A stretch of DNA of 64,000 nucleotides from Meloidogyne chitwoodi (lineage: Eukaryota; Nematoda; Chromadorea; Rhabditida; Meloidogynidae). The translations under genes were made by a program, and so were the position numbers. Positions 22,920 through 32,741 of this stretch are shown in pieces; position 1 is the first letter of the stretch; each line of letters opens with the position of its first letter. The stretch lies in the NCBI GenBank assembly GCA_015183035.1, contig JACZZP010000011.1, forward strand, positions 1,612,001 to 1,676,000, written 5' to 3'. The notes under the pieces were generated by a model. The model was not told the DNA's origin. It saw nothing but the letters and a program-made list of their open reading frames with translations, and did no database searches.

Positions 22920-23704
22920 ATGAAGTTTAAACAACAAAATAATAAAAATAATTTAAAAATAAATCCAAAAAATAATAAAAATATTCCTCTAGAATTACTT
23001 GTAGAAATATTAAAAGCATCAATAAATCCAATTGATGTCCAGAGACAAATAACAAGGAAACATCTCGAAAAGTAAAAAATAATAATTAAATAAATAATAT
23101 TTAATTATTCATATAGAAAATTAAATGAATACTCCTCAATAATTATTTTTTAATAAAATTCCAACAAATTAAAATTTATTAAAAAAATTTTTATTTAATA
23201 TAGATGAACCTAGTTTATATTTTTGTTAAGCATATCTTTTTGGCCATAACTTTTTATATTTTATTTAAATAATTTTAATGTTTAAATAAGAGAAAAAATA
23301 ATTTAAATGGAAGATTTTAAACTTAAAAATGGTCATTTGGCAATTTTTATAATATTCCTACAAACAGAAAATTTGGGTAGAATATATCTTTTTTTAAAGA
23401 TTATTTATAATGAAATAATTTGAATTAATTTTTTAAGATTTTAATTATATTTATCTATTTAATTTCCTCTAAAGACAATAAATTTTACATGGAATGTTAG
23501 TTAACTGTTACAAAATTTATTTAAAAAAAAATAACGAGATGTTTTCTTCTTTTTTAAAGTAAATTGGGGATAAATTCAAAAATTACTGCTAATATGTGTA
23601 AGATGAAATTATTTGGAATATATTGGAGAAAACATATTAAAACTATGCTTACAACTTCTAAAATAATTTATCAATTTATTGGATATAAATACTTAAAAAG
23701 AGAG
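22920..23704 (+). CDS. F-box-like protein, 5' part, copy 2
   Basis: Exon 1 (22920-23071) encodes MKFKQQ, a Lys/Asn-rich stretch and IPLELLVEILKASI, the F-box-like helix; exon 2 (23560-23704) adds GINSKITANMCKMKLFGIYW and the shared TMLTTSKIIY. It is a clear paralogue of 12210-13304, with the same phase at the junction and the same context before the ATG (TTTAGATT or TTAAGATT). The reading stops at a good donor (GAG|GTAAGT) and no third exon is evident before the transposon pile begins at 24274. It could be a fragment cut off by those insertions. Binding of SKP1 is inferred from the F-box resemblance only. Confidence 0.6.
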
Positions 23705-24265
23705 GTAAGTTTATAATGAAAAATTTAATAAAAAGAAAATTAAATAATTTTAAAATAATAAGACTTGAAATAAAATAGTGTAAAATTTTTTTAAATTTGA
23801 TTTTTTATTATTAAAATACTAATTTATTATAATATTTGGCTACATATTTCGTATAAATATTAACAAAATCTGTATGATTGAAATATAATTTTTTTGTAAA
23901 AATTAACAAGCCTCTTACATTTAGTTTGTATTTTAACAGAAGTATTATGTGGATGCAATTATTTTTCTCTATTTTAGATTACTGTATTTATCCTATTTTT
24001 CTTCATGAATAAATATGGGTTGGGATCGACTGAGCACGGACCAAGCGCCAGCTATTACAGTTGGCCTGTTCCGCAAAAAATAGTCCTATAATAGCTTATC
24101 AATTATTTTTCTAATATAACCAAATAATATTTTCCAGATTATTTACTATACTTTCACATAAAAAACTAACTGTTTTTGCACTTTGATAATTTTTTATTGA
24201 TAAAAATTTTGTATTTCAATCATGCAGATTTTTTAATAATGTGTCACTATAACTGATTTCGATGT
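23705..24265. other. AT-rich spacer, lost 3' part of F-box-like gene?
   Basis: No exon recognised. 24020-24075 is more GC-rich (GGTTGGGATCGACTGAGCAC) but has no match elsewhere in the window. Confidence 0.35.
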
Positions 24266-24273
24266 ATTTAAAC

Positions 24274-25446
24274 TAGGGTGCAGCCCCGACCCATCGGGGG
24301 CGGAAATTTCGGGGGACGGGGATCGTCGGGGGAAGCATGTCGGGGTTCGGGTCGGGGGTCAGCATAACCTTCGGGGACGGGGTCGGGGACGGGGGTGGTC
24401 GGGGGAAGTACGTCGGGGTTCGGGTCGGGGGGTGGAGGTTCGGGGTCAGGTCGGGGTAACCAAAAATTAATTTTTCAAAGCAAATTTTTTATTTAAAAAA
24501 TTTATATAACTCAAATAGTGGAAATCAAACTCTCTGCTAACTATAAATGCTAAATATTCTCCTCATTAGCGCCGCAGGCGAAATTTTGAAAATTTATTTT
24601 TCTCTAGTTGCCAAAAATTCTTCTTTTCACTTGACCAAGTTTCGGTCATGGCGAGTGATCGGAAAGCTCCAGTTCCGGAACTATGCAGTTCCAGTTTCAG
24701 TTCCGGAACTGGAACTATGGAACTATCAAATTTCTGGAACTGGTTCTGGAACTAGTTGCCCGGAACTAGTTCCTTACCACACAATAGTTCCGGAACTGGT
24801 ACTGGAACTATGAAAATTAAAAATGCAGTTCCGGAACTGGAACTGCAAAAATTCAAAAACAAGTTCAGGAACTGGAACTAGTTCCGTGGAAATTTTGGAA
24901 CTTTCCGATCATGGTCATGACCACATGTTACCAGACATGACCGGATTGACCTGACCGAAAATGTCGGCCATGTTCAGGTCATCTTTGGTGACTGAAAAAA
25001 TTGGAAGGAACTGGTAACAATACCATGTTTCTAGGAATCGAATCACATATAAGTTAAGAGTAAGGTTGTCAGAAAATTTTAAAAAATGTAATTTGAACGT
25101 AAAAGATATGTACGGTTAAAAATACTCAAATAAGGAATAATTCATATTTTCAGCGCCGCAGGCGAAAATTTTTGAAATTAATTGAACTCTAGTTGCCAAA
25201 AATTCACTTTTTCCATAATAATTGTCAAAGTTTTTAAAAATATTTTCCAATAACTCCATCATCAGGGGTGCTTGTCATCCCCGAAAACGTCGGGGGAGAC
25301 CTTCGGGGATCGGGTCGGGGGAAAGCAAATCTTTCGGGGACGGGGTCGGGGATGGGGGACGTCGGGGGCAGCATGTCGGGGTTCGGGTCGGGGAAAACCT
25401 CCAAAAATGTCGGGGTTCGGGGGCACGGGGACGGGGCTGCACCCTA
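24274..25446. mobile_element. hAT-type foldback element, word CGGGGTCGGGGA
   Basis: 1173 bp, ends TAGGGTGCAGCCCCG and its complement, perfect 8-bp duplication ATTTAAAC (24266-24273 and 25447-25454). Both arms (about 24280-24450 and 25280-25440) are runs of CGGGGTCGGGG-like words, G-rich on the plus strand in both arms. The interior holds two copies of the GCGCCGCAGGCGAAA block (24569, 25153) and a second element at 24652-24912. No coding capacity. Confidence 0.9.
24652..24912. mobile_element. nested hAT-type MITE, word AGTTCCGGAACTGG
   Basis: Ends (A)GTGATCGGAAAGCTCC and GGAACTTTCCGATCAT; the interior is made of the self-complementary word AGTTCCGGAACTGG. Flanks GGTCATGG (24644-24651) and GGTCATGA (24913-24920) match at 7 of 8. 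Same family as 54111-54352. It sits inside the element at 24274-25446. Confidence 0.8.
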
Positions 25447-25708
25447 ATTTAAACTATCAGAATTTATCAATATTCCTTTTTTCAGAAAAAACACTGTTTT
25501 ATTGCAATAAGTATGCACAGCATACCACTTGTAATTGAACACTTACATCACATTTCAAGAATATATAATATTCAAAACAATTCTGTAAAACTAAAGGTAA
25601 AATTTTTTTAACGTTATTTTAATGTTAAAATCAACAATTTTTTCAAAATTTCATCAAATGCAATAAGAAAATTCATTAACATATGTACATATATATGTAG
25701 GTATATAT

Positions 25709-25812
25709 CAGGGGTGTTCTGAATTGAATTTTAAAAAATAAGAACGAGACTACGAGATACGAGACGGCCAAAAACACGAGATTATACGAGATAGAGACGA
25801 GGCGCACCCCTG
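25709..25812. mobile_element. 104-bp hAT-type MITE
   Basis: Ends CAGGGGTGTTCTG and CGCACCCCTG, flanked by GTATATAT and GTATGTAT (7 of 8). The interior repeats ACGAGATACGAGA. Same family as 53106-53200. Confidence 0.8.
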
Positions 25813-26746
25813 GTATGTATATATACATCACTTTCGGACTTTTGAACATGATTGAAAGGAACCTACCAGGGATGGGCAAAATCCGAAAATAAAAAGTGGA
25901 AAGTGGAAGAAAAAATAAAAAAATAAGAAGTAGAAGATGGAAGGTGGAAGGAAAATGTCCTAAATAGGTGGAATATGATGGAAGTTTAATAATTATTAAA
26001 AAAAATTTTTTCACATTTAATCATAATCAACTTGTAAATCTAAAGGATGTGATGCAAGAATGAGTATCTGCATTTACTGGGAGTAGGATTTTCCTCAAAT
26101 CATTTTACTATTAGGTGCTGGAGGTGTCAATTCTTATTGACATGTTAAATTGGAGGGAGAATTCCTAAAGTTTAGGTCTGTATCAGGGTTTCCGCTGGTT
26201 GAGCTCATGTGCAGGTCGGATAAATTTTCATAAGTTTCGTATTTTAGCGCCGCAGGCGAAAATTTTGAAAAATTATTATATTAGCTACCGAAAATTCACC
26301 TTTTTTTCGCCGTAGGCAAAAAAAATATGACTTATTTTTATTCTAAATTTAAAATTTTCAAAATGAAGATTAATCCAACAATAATTGATGAATTAAAATA
26401 TTTTATAAATAGCACAAGAATCGAAATTGTATCAAAATAGACTTGCATGAAAACGCATTAAACCACTCAACCACTCTTGCACTAAAAGTGAACCTTTTTT
26501 AATTATAGATGAGTATTTCCTTTTAATATTTTTCTCAATGCAGAAAAGAAGATAAAATTTTTTCAAATTGTTGGGTATCTCGTAATGTTAAAAGAGTTAG
26601 GTCGGGTTGAAAAAAGTGGTCGGTACAAAAACGTAGAGGGTACCAAAGCAGTCAGAAAACTTCCATCTTCCACCCGAAAAAGCGGAAGATGGAAGGTGGA
26701 AGGAAAATGTTCTTAAAAGGGGAATATGATGGAATATGGAAGAATG

Positions 26747-27934
26747 GGTGATGCGACAATTTCGGCTGAGACATTTGCGGCTCAGACACTTGCGGCCCAG
26801 ACATTTGCGGCTCACCCCTATTTTGACATTTGCGGCCCCGATACTTGCGGCTTAGACATTTGCGGCCCAGACATTTGCGGAAATCAATTTGCGGCCCAGA
26901 CATTTGCGGCTGAGACATTTGCGGCTCGGACACTTGCGGCTTACCCCTATTTTGACATTTGCGGCCCCGACTTTTGCGGTTCCGAATAAAATTAATTTTA
27001 CAAAAAATTTAAAAAATTAAATTTTTACTATAAAAAATTAATTACGTGTAAACCTGTCGAATACTGGATTTTTTAAAAACTACCAAATTATATATCATTC
27101 GAAAGAACTCTTCGAGCTGAGTCGAATGAAACAAAATTAATCCGCGGAAACAACTTTGGAACAAGGTACAGGTCCTTGAAAATCGAAGAACCATAGAGAG
27201 GAGTAAGCTTTTTTCAGGTGATTATCGCGGATGCTCTTCAATTTTCTTCGTTTAATTAATTATTTTGTTGTAATTTGCGCCGTAGAATAACGCATGTACC
27301 AAAAGCCAACGAGAGATGAGCTCCCAAATGAAGAAGTCATAAAACACTCCCAATAAGTCCAAGCTTGGCGTGTTTCCAGCAAACTTTGATCCTTCATAAC
27401 TTTGTTCATAATCATTTAATCAAGACGATTTTTGTCTCATTCGATAGGTCTCGAAGAGCTCTTTCGAATGAGCTAACAAACTCAATTTGAACTTTTTACC
27501 CCGAAGAAGAGCTTGGTCCCCTTTTCTCTTTATAGTCTGTCACTCGGTCCCTAATTGTCGGACCGACTTCCCACAGCTAGTTCGACTCAGCTTTCGGAGC
27601 TCTTTCGAATGACACCATATACGTCTTGTTCTGATAATTAAAGTATCCTATAAGTTAATTATTCCAAAATTTGATTTTTTGAACTAAATTTTTATTCGGA
27701 ACCGCAAAAGTCGGGGCCGCAAATGTCAAAATAGGGGTAAGCCGCAAGTGTCCGAGCCGCAAATGTCTCAGCCGCAAATGTCTGGGCCGCAAATTGATTT
27801 CCGCAAATGTCTGGGCCGCAAATGTCTAAGCCGCAAGTATCGGGGCCGCAAATGTCAAAATAGGGGTGAGCCGCAAATGTCTGGGCCGCAAGTGTCTGAG
27901 CCGCAAATGTCTCAGCCGCAAAAGTCGGCTAAAC
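26747..27934. mobile_element. nested foldback element, word GACATTTGCGGC, Merlin core
   Basis: 1188 bp, left end GGTGATGCGACAATTTCGG, right end complementary to GTTTAGCCGACTTTTGCGG, perfect 8-bp duplication GAAGAATG (26739-26746 and 27935-27942). Each arm has about fifteen variants of GACATTTGCGGCTCA. Between the arms (27076-27640) is a diverged Merlin segment. Frames read through the arms only reflect the repeated word. Confidence 0.9.
27076..27640. mobile_element. Merlin-derived core inside foldback element
   Basis: Starts near ATATATCATTCGAAAGAACT and ends near GAGCTCTTTCGAATGACACC; in between, AAAACACTCCCAATAAGTCC and ACTTTGTTCATAATCATT match the core of 7767-9958 and 15366-15995. No GG ends or own target duplication are visible, so it has lost its original termini. 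Confidence 0.8.
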
Positions 27935-28404
27935 GAAGAATGGAAGTGGAAGTTTGCCCATCCCTGGAACCTACATATTAATTAAGCAGAAAATATTTTC
28001 ATAGATCAAAACTTGTTTTACTTTTAATTAAATTAATTATATAATTTTAGAAGTAAATTTAATATTTTTCATATTTCTCATAAATTTAATTTTTATCTCT
28101 CATGTCCATTATTAGTAGTGATCAATTTTTTTAAATTATTTGATTTGAATTTGATTTTAGCAAAATCCCAATCACTAATTGTTAGTAGTCTGAATTTATA
28201 TCAATGTTAAATTATCTCATTTAGAAGTAAACGTGTTTCAGAAAATACATAAATGATAAAAAATTGAACTTATTGTTAGCTACTTAGTACTCAATATAGC
28301 AGCTTATTGACCGCACTATTAATGAAATTATGACAAAATGACTAATAACATTTCGAAAAGGTCAACTGAGTGCCACTAACTAGTGCTGCCAACTGAGAGC
28401 TAAC

Positions 28405-29535
28405 TAGAGATAGGAATTTTGAAAAATCCTTGACCTGGATTCTGGATCTGGATTTTATTTATTGACCTGGACCAGACTCTGGACCTGGAGTCAAGGAAAA
28501 ATCCAGATCCAGAAAAAATCCAGGTTTTTTTTACCTGGATCCAGACCTGGATTTGGATTTTTTTTTAAATTTTTAAAATATAAGAAAACATGAAATATTA
28601 TCATTAAAATATTACTATTCGATTCGTTTCGATGAGCTGAGTCGAATGGTATCACTCTTTTGATGCGATTAAGTCTATGAACCTAGATATAGACCTCTGA
28701 AAATGGGAAAAATTTATAGAATTTCCGCCCCAATAGAGTGGTACCATTCGATTGGGATTCACCGTAAGAGAAATGTACTGTAACTCGTTATCTGTAACCA
28801 TAATTTAACACATTAAACCGTATGAACCCTAATTTCTAAAAGTTTATAATTCTATTGCTAAAAATTCCTCTTTTTAATGCCATTGGTGAAAATTTTTACT
28901 TCACTAATACAAACAAATTTCCATTTTTAGCGCCGCAGGCGAAAAATTTCACAATTTTTTAAACCTATATTGCCAAAAATTGACTTTTTTATCTACGCGG
29001 ACGAAAATTTTGAAAAATTATTGCAACATAATTTCCAAAAATTTGCCATTTTTATTGTCGCAATCAAAAATATATGACTTAAATTTTTATAATAGATTTA
29101 AAATTTTTCAAAACGAAAGAAAAATAAAAAAAAAAAGAATTTAACAATAATTATTGTCCTAAAGATACATAGTAAATAACATAGGAATCGAACCTACGCC
29201 AAGTCAGATCCTAGACTAACGCACTAACCACCCAACCCTACTTGCTTTAGGAGTGCATACAATTTAATTATAGATAAATCCTTCATTTTCCTCTTAATTT
29301 TCAATTTCCATTTTAACTTTTGAACAAAATTTACTCCAGGAAATCCAGGTAAAAAATGTCTCTGGACCTGGATCTGGACTCTTGATTTAATTTATCGACC
29401 TGGACCAGAGTCTGGACCTGGAGTCCAGGAAAAATCCAGGTCAAGAAAAAATCCAGAATTCCTAAAAAATGCCTGGATCTGGACTCTGGATCCAGGAAAA
29501 ATCCAGGTCTGGATCCAGATCCAGTCCTATCTCTA
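28405..29535. mobile_element. hAT-type foldback element, word CTGGATCCAGA
   Basis: 1131 bp, ends TAGAGATAGGA, perfect 8-bp duplication GAGCTAAC (28397-28404 and 29536-29543). Arms are runs of CTGGATCTGGACCTGG. The interior has the GCGCCGCAGGCG block (28929), a Merlin-like fragment (28620-28650, GATTCGTTTCGATGAGCTGA) and a tRNA-like piece (29180-29245). Truncated relatives lie at 14650-14830 and about 53870-53980. Confidence 0.9.
29180..29245 (-). other. tRNA-like (SINE-head) fragment
   Basis: On the minus strand, TGGTTAGTGCG resembles a polymerase III A box and GGTTCGATTCC is a good B box, but the arms do not fold into a normal tRNA. Similar pieces occur inside two other elements (26400-26480 minus; 58771-58840 plus). 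I read it as part of a shared element interior and not as a working tRNA. Confidence 0.5.
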
Positions 29536-30359
29536 GAGCTAACCCAAATGAACAAGCAACTCGTTGAAATCATACCTAAATTCTATAAAATGGCAATTTT
29601 TTAAGTTTATTCGAAAAAACACTTAAGGCTAAATCGAATGATACCAATTAAAAAAAAATTGGGACGAATTTGGATAAGTTCTAGTTAATTAAATTATCCG
29701 TTAATTCTGCGCTGAGTTGGGTTCGCTCTCGGCTCGCACTCAGTTAGTGGCTCTCAGTTGGCGACACTAGTTGACCCCAACCGATAACATTTAACGGAAC
29801 GGGCCTGTTCAGTACCGCCAGTTCAGTACTGCCAGTTCAGTCCCGCCATTTCAGTACGAGCCAGTTCAGTCCCGGGCCATTTCAGTCCCGCCGATTCAGT
29901 ACCGCCATTTCAGTCCCAGTACAAAAGGGGCCATTTCAGTACCAATAAATTTTTAAGCAAAAATAATAGTTTTTTTTCATTTCACTATTTTTTTTCATTT
30001 TTCTTAACTTATTTTCCCTTTTATTTGTATTCCTTCTATTTTAGTATGGATTTCCAAGGAAATATTGATATTAGAACGATGAGAAATAAAAAAAAACTAT
30101 AACACAAGGGATTTCTTTGATTTCGAAGGACTAAATTCTGATCAGGATAAGTTTTGGACACGGACTCGTCCATATTTGATCCTGCGTTCTGGAAGTTCAT
30201 TAAGGACTAATGCAGCAGGATCGCACCAATAACCACGTGGAGGTACAACACCGGCGTTTGAAAAAGCCTTTAAACATGACCATCCTACTATTTGGCAGTT
30301 TATTATAAAACCTACAGAAGAACAGAAACAAATTGATTCGAATTTAGCCATTTTATTGC

Positions 30360-30780
30360 AGGTCGTGATCCTCCACCAAAAGTGAAAAACCATAGGAGGG
30401 ATAAGATCGTTTTTGGGGTGAAAAATTCGATTATAAAAATGATAGCTCATTCGAACGAGCTCTTTGATACCTATCGAATGAGACCAAAATTGTCGAGATT
30501 GGACGATTTTGAACAAAGTTATTAAAGATCAAATTTTGCTGGCCAAACTTGGCTCTATTGGGAGTGTTTTATCACTTCTTCCTTTTAGGCGCCCATGGCT
30601 GGTTGGCTTTTAGTACGTGCGTTAATCTACGGCTATAATAATTACAACAAAATAATTAATTCAGTGAAATAATTTAAGAGCAGCCGCGGTAATCACATAG
30701 AGGAGCTTGGTCTATGGTTTTTCGATTTTCGGAGACCTGTAACTCGGCTCAAACATTTTTCCTAGAAATGAAACTTATGT
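30360..30780. mobile_element. Merlin-derived core inside foldback element
   Basis: Same orientation as the left half of 7767-9958: GTGAAAAACCATAGGAGGGA, ATGATAGCTCATTCGAACGA, GAGTGTTTTATCACTTCTTC and CAGCCGCGGTAATCACATA are all recognisable. Interrupted on its right by the element at 30787. Confidence 0.8.
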
Positions 30781-30786
30781 ATTCAT

Positions 30787-31518
30787 TAGGGTTGTTCCCC
30801 GCCCCCGTCCCCCGGGGAATTTTGATATCCCCGTCCCCCCCCCCCTCCCCCCCCCCCCCCCCCCCCGTTTCAAAAATTCCCCGAAGCACTCCCCGTCTCT
30901 TATTTTACCTTTATAACTTAACATTTTTTATCTCACTCGCGACTCAAAAGTCGCGATAAAATTTCGAATTTGTATATTTTTTCCTTTATTTTTCTAATAG
31001 TTTTCCCAGATCTGCGGATTTATCCTCATTTTGTGGTTTTTTAAGATGCCGGTGAGGATTTTTTAGAATTAGCTTTAAATTTCATTAAAAATTGTTATTT
31101 TTTGGTTAAATTTTTGCAACTAGAGTACATTTATTCTTCAAAATTTTTTGCCTGCGGCGCTAAAAAGGTGAATTTTTAGCAACTAGAGTACAATAAATTT
31201 TAAAAATTTTCGCCTGCGGTACAAAAAAATTAAATTTTTTGCTAAGAAGTTTAAAAAACCTTAAAATTCTTACCTAAGGCATAAAAATGATCAATTTTTG
31301 GCAATTAAAGTGCAATAATTAAAAAAAATTTCGCCTACGGCATTGAAAATTTCCCCGAAAATCCCCGCTAAAAAATTTTCCCCGTGCCCGTCCCCCCCCG
31401 TGACGAAAAAAAATTTTTCCCCGTCCCCGTCCCCCCCCCCTTTCCAAAAATTCTTTCCAAAAATTCCCCGAAAAGTTTCCCCGTGGTCCTCCCCCCCCCC
31501 CGACGAGGAACAACCTTA
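30787..31518. mobile_element. hAT-type foldback element, word CCCCGTCCCCG
   Basis: 732 bp, ends TA(G/A)GGTTGTTCC, perfect 8-bp duplication GTATTCAT (30779-30786 and 31519-31526). Arms are C-rich on plus, with a nearly pure C run at about 30834-30867. The interior has three or four copies of the GCGCCGCAGGCG block in reverse orientation (about 31150, 31212, 31270, 31335) and a perfect hairpin CGCGACT..AGTCGCG near 30928-30945. Confidence 0.9.
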
Positions 31519-31939
31519 GTATTCATGCTCAGCTCTTCGAGAGGAATCGATATATGTTACATGATCCGAGCTCGAGTTCCATATACTAAAGAACAGCCCA
31601 AATGATCACCAATATTTAAACCAACAATCATTTATTGAATTACTTAACGGTATCTCATTCAATTATCACAAGAATGCTTAGTCAATTTTTTAATTAATAA
31701 ATTTTTTTGTTTTAATCAATTTTTATTGTATTTATAATTTGTTTGAGTTTTTTTACAATTTTAATAATTTTTGTAAAACTGGTACTGAAATGGCCCTTTT
31801 GTACTGGGACTGAACTGGCGGTACTGAATCGGCGGGACTGAAATGGCCCGGGACTGAACTGGCTCGTACTGAAGTGGCGGGACTGAAGTGGCAGTACTGA
31901 ACTGGCGGTACTGAAATGACCCCAACCGAACATTTAAAT

Positions 31940-32172
31940 GGGAGCAGTTCAACTGAGTCTGGCTCAACTGGTTCTAAATATTTCACTAAGTTTTTTTCCT
32001 ATATACGAATAATATAAAAATACAAATGATAGCACATTTGAAAGCTTTTCGAGCAGAGTTGAATGAGATGAAAATAAACGAATTTAGTAAAATTTGAACG
32101 AATTTAGGAGGAACGGCGACTCAGTCGTGCCAGACTCAGTTGTGCAGACTCATTGTCAGTTGAGATGTACCC
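31940..32172. mobile_element. MITE, word CAACTGAGTCTGGC
   Basis: 233 bp, ends GGGAGCAGTTCAACTG and the complement of GGGTACATCTCAACTG, perfect 8-bp duplication ATTTAAAT (31932-31939 and 32173-32180). It lies directly against the target duplication of 29801-31923. Confidence 0.85.
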
Positions 32173-32180
32173 ATTTAAAT

Positions 32181-32741
32181 ATGTAGTGATTTCTTCATTT
32201 TTCTTCATTTAGTTCTTTTAGAGAAGCATTCGTAAAATTTATAGCAAAATAATTGTTTTTTTAATGTTAATTAAAAGTACCAATATTTTAATTTAATATG
32301 ATTTAAAACCGATAATACTATGTATGTAATTCCTTAATTTACATCATTGTCTGACTTAATAAATACCTTTTAATAGACCATTTTAGTATCATGACCAGAA
32401 AAATCAATAATTGGTATTTTAAAAAGAAAACACTGGGATTTTTAAGTTTATTGTGTTATGATGATCGGTCAAAATATTAAATTAGAATTTGTTTATTGAT
32501 TTTTCTCAGACGTACATTAGAAGTTAACAATTATTGATTTTTATGGTTTTCCCTTGTCACTCATACCAATCCCTGATAATGTCTTACTTCAACTCATTTC
32601 GAATACAATGCAGAAATTCAATTTCGATTAACAAAATTCTTTTGCCTTTTTTTCTCTCACCACCTCTTAACTTTTTAAACGTTTCTGTTGATTAATTTTT
32701 ATTATTGCAGATTCTCATATATTTTTCTATTATAGCTGAAG
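32181..32741. other. AT-rich spacer, promoter region of zinc-finger gene B
   Basis: No repeat or frame recognised. TTTTTCTATTATAG just before the ATG at 32742 could be a splice acceptor for a leader exon or trans-spliced leader. Confidence 0.35.

Larger units (their letters stand above)
25867..27966. mobile_element. hAT-type foldback element, word GTGGAAG, with nested insertion
   Basis: 2100 bp, ends CAGGGATGGGCAAA, perfect 8-bp duplication GAACCTAC (25859-25866 and 27967-27974). Arms carry GGAAGATGGAAGGTGGAAGG-like words. The interior has the GCGCCGCAGGCG block at 26247, a decayed repeat of it at 26303, and a degenerate minus-strand tRNA-like piece at about 26400-26480. The element at 26747-27934 has jumped into its right arm. 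A lone end of this family lies at 58191. Confidence 0.9.
28354..29783. mobile_element. outer foldback element, word CAACTGAGTGCCACTAA
   Basis: Ends CGAAAAGGTCAACT and the complement of CGGTTGGGGTCAACT, perfect 9-bp duplication ATAACATTT (28345-28353 and 29784-29792). Arms hold AACTGAG/CAGTTGGC words. Nearly all of its interior is a second element (28405-29535). Confidence 0.75.
29801..31923. mobile_element. foldback element, word CAGTTCAGTACCGC, with Merlin core and nested insertion
   Basis: 2123 bp, arms of about 130 bp made of GCCAGTTCAGTCCCG-like words (29810-29945 and 31780-31923). Flanks AACGGAAC and AACCGAAC match at 7 of 8. The interior contains a Merlin-like core (30360-30780) and the CCCCG element at 30787-31518. 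It lies 8 bp after the target duplication of 28354-29783. Confidence 0.8.

Noticed and set aside
24020..24075. Possible tRNA or exon in GC-richer patch
   Set aside because: No cloverleaf, splice signals or family match.
26597..27981. Frames with repeated Cys-Gly or Met-Ser-Gln peptides
   Set aside because: They are translations of the GACATTTGCGGC word arms, present on both strands and in several frames.
30142..30516. 124-codon minus-strand frame
   Set aside because: It runs from unassigned sequence into Merlin core, has no recognisable domain, and the core is non-coding in the intact element.
31712..31986. Ser/Val/Gln-rich minus-strand frames
   Set aside because: They translate the CAGTTCAGTACCGC word arm of an element.
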